A DNA stretch of 17,538 nt, from the NCBI GenBank assembly GCA_001970855.1, contig LSSN01005725.1, forward strand, positions 1 to 17,538, given 5' to 3'. This document shows, in pieces, positions 9,201 through 17,538 of this stretch; position 1 is the stretch's first letter; each line of letters begins with the position of its first letter. The notes under the pieces were generated by a model that was given only the letters and a program-made list of their open reading frames with translations, searched no databases and was not told the origin of the DNA. A program made the translations under genes and the position numbers. Origin of the DNA: Smittium culicis (lineage: Eukaryota > Kickxellomycota > Harpellomycetes > Harpellales > Legeriomycetaceae).

Positions 9201-12200
9201 TTTCAAAATTTTTTAATTTATAAAAAACTACATGGAAAGCTCTTATATTCTGTTTTTTCTTAATCGGTAGAAAATTCACATAATTCTAGCCAGCAACTCT
9301 TTATCGAATATAGTTTCATCTTTAATAATATCAGATAGAAGGAAACACATGTATTCTTGGATTATTATTCAGAAAACAGCCAAGATCCGTAATAATATAA
9401 TCACATTTTTAACAATAAGTATTGAGTTGCAGGTTTTATTTTTATTTATAAATCTTGAAATATCAGTCAGTTTAAATGATAAGTAGAGTTTTTATATGTG
9501 TGCTACTTTTTTAGATATATAATTGATTCAAAATGTTTTCAACTCAGCAAAAGCTCTTCTAAAATAAAACATAAATAGAGTATTATAATGAAAACTATTG
9601 AACTAAAACTATAAAACATGAATTAATTCTTCATTATCTATGAAATATAAAAAACGATCATGCATCATTTTTAAGAGATATTTCAAGAAAATGTATTTAT
9701 GAAAACGCTACATTATTTAAATCTTTATTCAATTAATTTTTATATTTATGAATTGTTTCAATATTTTTCCGCTTTACGGGATTTCAAACGAGACATAAAT
9801 TTGCTATATAAATCATAGTAATGATAAAATTTGATCGAATAAAAATAATTCCGAATTATAATAACTAGAAATAATTTTTATCAATATCTAGGAACTTATC
9901 ATGATTATGGATTTATGGATTTATAAATATATTTTTCTCATATCTTTTCTTAGAAATTAAAAAATAAATAATCAAAACTGTTTAAAAAAGAAGTGTTTGA
10001 GGAATACTTTTCTCAATTAATAATAATAATCAGATTTTATGATCATTTAACAATAAAATATAAAGTTTATTGAAATAAATATTATACTGAATATTTTAAG
10101 GCTCAGAAAATGAGATAATTAATGAATCAAATTTATTCAATTTATAAAAGAGAAAATTTTAGAAAAAAAATGCTGAAACTTAAAATAGAATCGGATAAGA
10201 TCGTAAAGGTAGATAATTATTTTTAAAAATTTTATAATCCGGTCTCTAAAATATCAAACCTATAAATATATTCTAAGTCTATAAATTTACCAAGTCTTAT
10301 TTTGGCTATCAAACTAATAAAAGATAATCATATATAAGCTTATATTTTCAAAAATTTTAAAAATTTAAAGAAATATTCTGGTCTGCAGCGGCCTCACTTG
10401 CTGGTATCTCAGCTAGTAATATTTAAAAATCGATGTTATAATAATTGATTCGTAAACAAAATAAATCAAAAAAAATTAGAATTTATGATGATAATTGAGT
10501 AAGTCATATTTAATAAATATGCGTAATATGCGAAAATACCAATAAATTAATCTTACCAGATCACATTAATTTCAATCATACAGCTTTTATACTATAATAT
10601 ATAACTTAATCTATTTATAATTCCCGAGAGCTTAAAGTTTCGAAAATAAAAGCTAAAAAATTATGATTTTTTTTAGTAATATTTTAACATCTCGAGGTCT
10701 ATAATAAAAATAATATAGATTATATAATTAATAACTCAATAAAACATAAAATGATTTGCAGTTTCAAAATATGTATCGTGATTTTGAATTGTTAAATAAA
10801 AAATTAATGGTTTATTAATCCCGAATTTCACTACAACTTTACAACCTAATCGATGCGATAATAATTTACAAGATGTTTTTTTTTGGAAATTGAAAATTTA
10901 GAGATTTCTTAAACCAGCTTCAAATATATACTAAATATTATCCTTTTAATGATAACAGAATTAACGAATTTTGAAGAGATTATATTTTTAATGCCACTAA
11001 AAATAACATATATATATACTCTAGATAAAAAAAGTTAGGTAATTAATGGTTTTGTTTTATAATACAAGATGAAATATAAAAATAAATTTTAATTTTGAAA
11101 TGATTGCTAAGTTTTAAATATTATTTAGGGATTCCATTCGCATCTAGAATTAAATATTAGCATCCATAATATTATCATAATACGAATATAATAAATTATA
11201 CTATTACAGATCCATTATCATAAAGGTCAAAATATTGTAATTAAATAAATAGAATTATACTCAAAAAAAGTTTATGTAACTTTTACAAAAGTCGATAAAT
11301 ACTTTCCCACTTATTTTCTTAATCGCTGAATCAAAATAATAATAAATAAAATTTTGAATTTTGAATTTAAGACAATATAATTTTTAATATATAAATATAT
11401 TATCGATCTGAATAAAATTTTATTAAAATAGATGAGAAAGGATAAATAAGTAGTCAGCTTCTAAAATTATATAACTATCAAAATAATATATTTGATGGAT
11501 ATAATACGGTTTTAAAGTTAAAACTCAAAATTAAAAATTTTGTCAATTAATTATGTAAAATTTTAAAAATTCATAAAAATTTAGCTATTTAGCTATTCAG
11601 ATATTATAATAGCCATATTCGATGGCTTAATTCCGTAAAAAATTGGTTTTTATATTGATTTTTAAACATAAAAAATGAGAATATTAAAATAACTTGGAAT
11701 ATTTTAGTGTTTTTTGAGATAATTTTTACTAGCAAATGTTATTTAAAATTTTCAAAAAAACTAAAAAGATAAGATCATACCTTAATCATATAAATTTATG
11801 AAAAATCACTACATATTCAGGAAAACATATAGATAATATATTTAAATGAGACAGGAATTGAGAATTTTGATAAAAAAATGTTTTAAACTCATTATCATTA
11901 AGGCAGTATCAAAAATAAAGCATTGAGGTGTGGGAGCGATTCGCTGTAATTAATTATGCTCTGATTGAGGCGAATGACAATAATTTTTTTTTTAAAACGG
12001 TAATATTTTTATAACTCACATCTTTAAAGTGAATATTCAATATTCAAAAAAAATTATTCAATTTAATCATATATCGATTCAAAAAGTCAATGAACCAAAG
12101 AATAAACGAAAACCAATTTGATTTTATGTTTTTAATAATTATATAATTAAAATTTAATTATCTTAATTGGTACCACATCTAAATCCAATACAGTGAATAT

Positions 12201-14747
12201 TATTTTTGAAAGAATAATATTTAAGTATATAAAGGTTGATGTATTAAAATTAATTAAAAAAATACTTTAAAAAATTCAAATTAAAGAGAATGAATTTATA
12301 AAAGCGATATCAAGTAATCATATATTAATAAATAATTTCTAATTAGTAGCTGGTGTTCTTAAAATACATTAATTCATGTCATATTACTTTTTAAATACAC
12401 ACTCAAATATAATCATTTTTATTTATAATAAATATAGCCTAAATAGTACAAATATTCTAGTAAGATACCAATAATAGTCTTAAATTACCTCTGCATTCAG
12501 TTTAAAAATAATATTCATTTTATTTATATATAAATAGTGCTCAACATAAATTTTTTGAAATTTAAGCTTTATAATCTTTTTATTCCTCATTCAATTATTA
12601 ATTTTTTCATTATTTTTTAAACTTTAAGCAAATTACTAATATAAATTGAAAATATAAATTTTATTTTATTAAATTTGAAATTCTTTTAGCTATTGGATAT
12701 TATTTGAAAATATAATGAGAAAAATCTAAGAAAAAAAATTTTTCTTATTGATATTTTAAATAAATTAGCCAATATTTATATTTAAATTAATAAAATTACA
12801 TTTAGAAGAATTTTATAAAGAAAAAATTTTAATTTAAATGTTTAAAATATGCGCTTTAACAAAAAAAAAACTCAGTTCTGTTAAAAAAGTTCGATAGGTT
12901 CAAAATCCATACTACTTACGTTTTTTATATAATAGATTCTTTTTAAAATTGCTTTTGATTATATTAGATTAAGCAAATTTTAATTATTATTATTATAATT
13001 TCAGAAATTTTCGAAAAATTGATTAATTTCTGCTTTTAAATATTTATAGTTGAATTTTTCTCTCTTTAATTCATTACTGTAAAAAATAAGAGCACCAATG
13101 TATAATAGTATTATATATATATTTATTTAAGAGTTTATTATAAACTGAATGAAAAAGTAAAAAAATAATAAGATTATTCTATCTTTTCAAATTTTCTATT
13201 TTTTATATACTCTGCGTTTGTATTTTTTTTCCGATTTTTTGTATCTTTTACTCAGTAATAATTTTCATAATAATATTTACATATAATAATTAATTTTAAT
13301 ACTATAATTTTAATAGAAAATAGTGTGTATTTAACAATAAGTCTTTTTAATTGTATTTTTGACTTTATCAATAATATTTATTTACTATATAAAAATTTGT
13401 ACAAAGTGTAAAAAAAATACTTTTCTTGCTTTGAATTGAAATGTATCACAAATATCATAGAAAAATTTATTAATAAATTGGGATATCACATAAATATTCA
13501 CCTGTTTTTTTTATTAAATATCTATAAAAATTAGAAAAAATTATATTTTAATGAAAATTTGAATTTTTTGTGTTTATTTTAAGATCCTTTGAACTTGAGA
13601 AATGTGTAGTTTTTTGTAAATCCTTAATTAACTCCATACACGGAAGATTTTTTCAAGATGCTGAAATTTTTTACTTGGAAATTCTATTTTTTTTTTTATG
13701 GATTAGGTAAAGCTATTGTTTTTTTAAGATAATCCATTCATTGATATTTTCTAAAAAGATTAAAAGCAAAACTAAATATAATGATCAGGAAATTTTTAAT
13801 AGAAAAAATTGCACTCCTAGAAATATTCTTCCATACGTCATATTATGATGATATATATTCTTAAATGTATATTAATATAGATGTTTATATCTTGTTTTTA
13901 TATAAATCAAAGAATAAAACTCATATAGATTATTTTTTTATTATTTTACAGCCTATATTAACGCAACTAAAAGGCAAAAATTTTCGTGAAGAAAAAAAGA
14001 GAGAATTTTTGGATTAATTCTAAATTATCCACCAGATATCATAAGTCGCTATTTCAGCCATAAATTTTCTATTATGTAATGTATTTAGTCTAAAATAAAT
14101 ATACATGTGTATTAATTGTTTTTTTTTGTACCTAATTTTACAATAAAAAGAGTGTAATCACATTGATAAACGATAAATACAAATATATTTTACTCAGTAC
14201 AAGAATAAAAATATAATTTTATAGGAGGAGAGGGTGTTAATTCAACTAAAAAGGCCCGAATAGGAAATTATATACATCAAAAATAAAGAAAAAAACAACA
14301 TGGTATAACATATAGAATAAATAGTTTCAATTATCGCTTTCAAGATTGTAATAAGTAATTTCAATGAGTATTAGATTTTTAATTAATAATTTATGTACTG
14401 TAGGACTTGAGTGATTTAAACTGGCGAATAAATATTCTGAGGAATGCAGAATTTATGGAGAGTATTAGTAAAGATTTATAGAGATAAATGATCACTTGAT
14501 ATGATAATTGAACAAGTTCATAAAAAAGAAGGCGTAATTATCAATAGAATGAACTATCAACGAATATAAATTTTCAAATTAAAAAAAAAAGATAGTTTGA
14601 TAAAAAAAATATTAGTAATTGTAGCATTTTTTTATATCTAGTTTAATAAATATTAGTTGATAAATTACGGAGGGGGCGGAGATTAGATCAGTTCTAATTT
14701 TTTAATTAAAAAAATATTCTATTATAAATTGGTGGGTCGATTAATTC
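6291..14747. other. Very AT-rich gene desert of about 8.4 kb
   Basis: I see no gene, tRNA or rRNA here. All frames on both strands are broken by frequent stops. The few open frames near 60 codons (8440-8634, 9097-9279) are the ATATT array and Ile/Lys/Phe-rich low-complexity sequence. The sequence is mostly A and T, with blocks richer in T on the + strand (about 7900-8600, 12550-14000) and a long block richer in A (about 9400-12400). G and C cluster in small spots near 10376-10426, 11921-11978 and 14222-14262. It could be a regional centromere, an AT isochore or decayed repeats; the sequence alone does not decide. Confidence 0.7.
8496..8585. repeat. ATATT pentanucleotide microsatellite, 18 perfect copies
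   Basis: The unit ATATT is repeated 18 times without a mismatch over 90 bp. It is preceded by a T-rich run and followed by ATTTATTGCCC. It creates an artificial Tyr/Ile open frame on the + strand. The absence of mismatches in a desert full of imperfect AT sequence suggests recent expansion. Confidence 0.97.
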
Positions 14748-15926
14748 TTATTGAGGAGGTTCGTTTAGGTACTTGTATACGAAACTATATACGAAGAGAA
14801 GTTGGTCGAGAGTTTGGATGAAGTAGACGCGCTGGAGTCTAAAAGCAAAAAATAGGTCGTATATGATATCACCAGAGTAGTCTTTGTTATTTTTGAAGTA
14901 TTCACATATGATATCAAGGATAATAAAAGTCCCTGTCCTTCCGCATCCTGCACTACAATGAACGATCGTAGGTCCAGTCGAAGGTAAGAAGATAGTTTCG
15001 CTGTTTAAAAATTTGTCTAAATGATATTGAGAGTCTTTATTATTATGCACTATGGAGGAAGCATTCGCATTATCAATAGGGCTAAACTGATTTATAAATG
15101 GTTGAGAAGAATATGCAGATAGTTTTGTATTTCGGGTGTGAGTTAATAGTTCTTGCAAGTTTTTTGTTGAATGTGGGATGAATTTATCAGGCCATCCAAG
15201 GAAATGATATTGTGTAACTTTACAAATTTCCTGTTTATTGTTATTGTTTACTGCGAATTTATGGTTGGATGATACTATGAATTCACGTAGCTTAGTGCTT
15301 CCATTGACGGCATCTGTTTCAGAAATTAGAGTAACAGTTACTTTACCATAGCTTTTAGGTATATTTATATTTGTGGGCCAGTACTCGCTACACTTTTCAT
15401 ATCCAGACTCAACAGTTTTTGTTAACATTACAATGACTGGGCATCTATTTTCATAAACCATATCCCAAAAGTCACCAGAAGTTTTATTTGTAGGTCCTTG
15501 TGTGGCAATATATTCGGTATTAGATATATTGAGAGGAGGTTGGATCCAACTGGCATTTATGTATCCATTATCGTAAGCTGAATCTAAATACTCGGATTTT
15601 AGATCGTTTGATAGTTCAAAAATGGAATTTTTCGCCTCTTCAACAGATGCGAAAATATTTTTAGGGGGTTTAGATTTCGAACGATGTTCTAAGACTACAC
15701 GGTTATAGTCGTATGGGAATATATTAGTGTACCTATTCTTTGATTGATTGGCCCTATTCTGGGACCAGAGGTAACTAAAAGGGCTAGATGGGACCAAACC
15801 ATCTCGAACAAATTTCTTCTGGATCATTGATACATAGTCGAAGCTTTCCTTAATATACGCAACGTCGTCGTTCTTAATGATGTGAGATAATATCTCTTTG
15901 AATTTCGGAAGAATCCTTTCCTCCAT
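14748..15926 (-). CDS. Classical protein tyrosine phosphatase, cytosolic, PTP1-like
   Basis: The product hydrolyses phosphotyrosine in proteins. It is a single 392-codon exon starting at the first ATG after an in-frame TAA 15 nt upstream. Visible motifs in order: pTyr-recognition loop KNRYTNIFPYDYNRV (63-77), GYINASWI and ATQGP substrate-side motifs, WPD loop with general acid D247, and P-loop HCSAGCGRTGTF with nucleophile C324 and arginine R330. The C-terminal Q-loop QTLDQ has Q371 and Q375. All catalytic residues are present, so it should be active. No signal peptide or membrane segment is seen, which suggests cytosol or nucleus. About 77 residues separate D247 from C324, against 34 in human PTP1B (D181 to C215), so the domain carries an insertion of roughly 43 residues rich in Ser and Asn. 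The residue after WPD is Lys rather than the common Phe or His. It is a non-receptor type, as in yeast Ptp1-3; the exact orthologue is unclear. Coding sequence is more AT-rich than PMR1. Confidence 0.95.
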   Translation of the reverse strand: MEERILPKFKEILSHIIKNDDVAYIKESFDYVSMIQKKFVRDGLVPSSPFSYLWSQNRANQSKNRYTNIFPYDYNRVVLEHRSKSKPPKNIFASVEEAKNSIFELSNDLKSEYLDSAYDNGYINASWIQPPLNISNTEYIATQGPTNKTSGDFWDMVYENRCPVIVMLTKTVESGYEKCSEYWPTNINIPKSYGKVTVTLISETDAVNGSTKLREFIVSSNHKFAVNNNNKQEICKVTQYHFLGWPDKFIPHSTKNLQELLTHTRNTKLSAYSSQPFINQFSPIDNANASSIVHNNKDSQYHLDKFLNSETIFLPSTGPTIVHCSAGCGRTGTFIILDIICEYFKNNKDYSGDIIYDLFFAFRLQRVYFIQTLDQLLFVYSFVYKYLNEPPQ

Positions 15927-15998
15927 AATTAATAGTATTTAGGCCTAAAATAAATCAGCAATTTGAAGTGTGCATCAAGTAGGTAAGTATAGCGTCTG

Positions 15999-16020
15999 AT
16001 AAACTATATTTATAGTTTAT
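15999..16020. repeat. 22-bp palindrome with 10-bp arms
   Basis: ATAAACTATA and TATAGTTTAT are perfect inverted arms around a TT centre. The palindrome sits upstream of the phosphatase start and includes the candidate TATA box. It may be a dimer-binding site or simply an AT-rich palindrome. Confidence 0.6.
16007..16014 (-). promoter_or_regulatory. Candidate TATA box of the tyrosine phosphatase gene
   Basis: The minus strand reads TATAAATA about 80 bp before the phosphatase start codon, a sensible promoter distance. It lies at the centre of a 22-bp palindrome (15999-16020). AT-rich background limits confidence. Confidence 0.4.
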
Positions 16021-16472
16021 TTTAACGTATAATTGCTGTCTGAAGAAAAGATGCTGAATTTAGGTTTTCTAGTTTAATGAAAATAGTCCAAGATATACTT
16101 TTTCTCATTTTTTTAAAAATTAATGAATACCCACAATATAGCGTTAATTAAAAAAAGCTTTATATCAATTTGACGTGAATAGCCCATCTATTTACTAGTT
16201 TGGAAATAAAAAACATTCTGGCCAATAAGTTAGTCACAATATCTATAAAATATGCGAGATTATGAACGAAGAAACCACTATTTTCCAGCTATTAATCATT
16301 GGACTAAATATTTTAAAACCAAAATTATAATTGACTAGATTTGAATGGCGTTTTGATTTTTTTATCTATTTATATCGTTTGGAATTATTATTTGCTATAC
16401 TAAAATTATGGTTTTATTCATTGGCTAAATATTTTTAATGCGACTTTGTACATTGTAAATCTTTACATTTAA

Positions 16473-16660
16473 CCTTTTCACATCCAAATCACTTAAAATA
16501 AACGAATTTATTGATTCGTTTATGATTTATAAATAAATTTATTAGTTGCAGCAAAACTATCATATACCAGTAAATGATTGAGCCTTGGAATTAATGATTA
16601 AAATTGAACACTGTTGGCTATATTTGGTAGACCAAAAGTAATCTACCGCCCATGAAAAGG
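16473..16660. mobile_element. piggyBac-like MITE, copy A (188 bp, non-autonomous)
   Basis: The element is flanked by TTAA at 16469-16472 and 16661-16664. Its left end is CCTTTTCA and its right end TGAAAAGG, a perfect 8-bp inverted terminus, with scattered matches further in. TTAA target sites and ends beginning CCYTTT are hallmarks of the piggyBac superfamily. The interior has no coding capacity and contains a 10-bp perfect hairpin (16498-16507 with 16514-16523) and a TTTGGT/ACCAAA palindrome near the right end. It aligns along its length with copy B, sharing TGATTCG, TTATGATTT, GGAATTAA and CCAAAA-TAATCT-CGCCC. Family assignment is inferred from ends and target site; no transposase is present. 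Confidence 0.78.
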
Positions 16661-16664
16661 TTAA

Positions 16665-16855
16665 CCCTTTCCCGTCCAACGATCTTTAAAAAAAAAAACA
16701 ATTTAATGATTCGATTATGATTTAAAAGCAGTTATTCTATTTGCTGATATTTTACAACATACCAATATCTTATAAGGTCTCGGAATTAAAGTATTAGATT
16801 TAGCCTAGTTTGCAATATTATTTAGGCCAAAAATAATCTGTCGCCCGAGAAAGGG
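16665..16855. mobile_element. piggyBac-like MITE, copy B (191 bp, non-autonomous)
   Basis: The element is flanked by TTAA at 16661-16664, shared with copy A, and at 16856-16859. Its left end is CCCTTTCCCG and its right end CGAGAAAGGG, giving a 7-bp perfect inverted terminus and 9 of the first 10 positions matching. It has the same orientation and nearly the same length as copy A but is clearly diverged from it. The CCCTTT end is the more canonical of the two for piggyBac-type elements. There is no coding capacity, so any movement would have needed a transposase from elsewhere in the genome. Confidence 0.8.
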
Positions 16856-16859
16856 TTAA

Positions 16860-17538
16860 GTGGCGGAACATTTTCTATTAGTTTTTTACTTCGCTTCAAA
16901 TTTTATTTGGTTTTTTTAATAGGTAAGAATATTAGTTGAATCAAGTAAATCATTCGATGATATTTTCTAATCAAATCTAAAATAAAGGCAAAGCTTATTA
17001 GTAAGAAAAACTTGATACGAAAAGTTCAGCACCTCGAGATGACTCCCATATATATGTGGAAGTGTTTCAGATTTTGATTTTAAATTTGCGTATAAAAGTT
17101 TTGTTGATAGATTTTCGTATTAATGATTTAATTGGACTGACCCAATAGAATTTTTCAAAGGCAATTTCAAAGACAATTTCAAAGGAATAATTTACAAAGA
17201 AATTAGAAAGACTGATTTTATTCTCAAGTTTATTTACAATGATAAAATTTGAGTATAAATTACAATAGAGAAGAAAAAAAAAGATATTTGGAGATAGATA
17301 AAACCAAAAGCAAAGAATTAAAAAAAAACTATAAAAGCCGCTTGCAGGGTCGTAATGAAAAGGGGGACACCGAGAAAAATTGAAAATATAATACTTTTCT
17401 AAGCGTCACGAAAACTTATTAAAATAAAATACACATTTTAAAGATCTGAATTTATACGCACAGTATACAGATTCTAACTTTATTCGCAAATAATTTTTTA
17501 TTAATTCATACCTCTATTATATAGCTTTTATTATTAAA
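16860..17538. other. AT-rich right-hand flank, no clear gene
   Basis: No recognisable gene. It includes a three-unit 12-bp repeat (17154-17189), several A runs and a GC-richer patch near 17337-17376. On the minus strand that patch reads as a short hydrophobic open stretch (17318-17398) following a TTAG that could be a splice acceptor. This may be the edge of a gene to the right, but the evidence is thin. Confidence 0.4.
17154..17189. repeat. Three-unit 12-bp tandem repeat
   Basis: TTCAAAGGCAAT, TTCAAAGACAAT and TTCAAAGGAATA lie end to end. The third unit has decayed at its end. No function is apparent. Confidence 0.75.

Larger units (their letters stand above)
15927..16468. other. Intergenic region upstream of the phosphatase
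   Basis: No open frame of note. It holds the TATA/palindrome, and further out two related segments sharing a CATTGG(A)CTAAATATTTT core at about 16296-16315 and 16419-16437. These, with flanking words such as TATTTGCTA and CCAAAATTATAATTGAC, loosely resemble the interior of the MITEs that follow and may be decayed copies. Confidence 0.4.

Noticed and set aside
9097..9279. 60-codon minus-strand open frame in the desert
   Set aside because: Ile/Lys/Phe/Asn-rich composition expected of random AT-rich DNA, with no neighbouring exons.
6291..14747. Mitochondrial or plastid insertion as explanation for the AT-rich desert
   Set aside because: No recognisable mitochondrial protein, rRNA or tRNA sequence could be seen in it.
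15979..15990. AGTAGGTAAGTAT, a strong donor-like site on the + strand
   Set aside because: No open reading frame leads into it, and it lies antisense to the phosphatase leader; taken as chance.
16469..16859. Reading the TTAACCCTTT repeats as telomere-like or CRISPR-like repeats
   Set aside because: Only three TTAA sites about 192-195 bp apart, with inverted ends and homologous interiors. This fits transposon copies, not short telomere units or repeat-spacer arrays.

Overview
The window looks like nuclear DNA of an AT-rich eukaryote, most likely a fungus and possibly an early-diverging lineage. Both clear genes have eukaryotic architecture. One is a Golgi/secretory-pathway P-type Ca2+/Mn2+ pump of the PMR1/SPCA family, interrupted by three GT-AG spliceosomal introns. 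The other is an intronless classical protein tyrosine phosphatase. Intergenic DNA is extremely AT-rich, with many homopolymer T/A runs and AT-only microsatellites. The lineage is an inference: SPCA pumps occur in fungi and animals, and nothing here fixes the species.

Layout. Positions 1-1172 are AT-rich 3' flank with T tracts, AAT repeats and a hairpin-plus-T-run. The PMR1 homologue fills 4492 to 1173 on the minus strand; its four exons join into an exact 940-codon frame. Positions 4493-6290 are a compositionally odd intergenic stretch, purine-rich on the + strand up to about 5030 and then C-rich to about 6280. It holds a + strand TATA box and a speculative small two-exon gene. From about 6300 to 14747 lies more than 8 kb of very AT-rich DNA with no credible gene, an 18-copy ATATT array, and two short GC-richer islands. 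The tyrosine phosphatase occupies 15926 to 14748 on the minus strand, with a TATA-containing palindrome about 80 bp upstream of its start.

The most distinctive feature is at 16469-16859: two diverged copies of a roughly 190-bp non-coding element, head to tail. Each has CCYTTT-type inverted ends, and the three TTAA tetranucleotides bound and separate them (TTAA-A-TTAA-B-TTAA). This is the signature of a piggyBac-like MITE, inserted twice or duplicated so that the copies share the middle TTAA. I found no transposase.

The two genes are not visibly a functional unit. They are about 10 kb apart on the same strand. One handles Ca2+/Mn2+ supply to the secretory pathway and the other reverses tyrosine phosphorylation in the cytosol.
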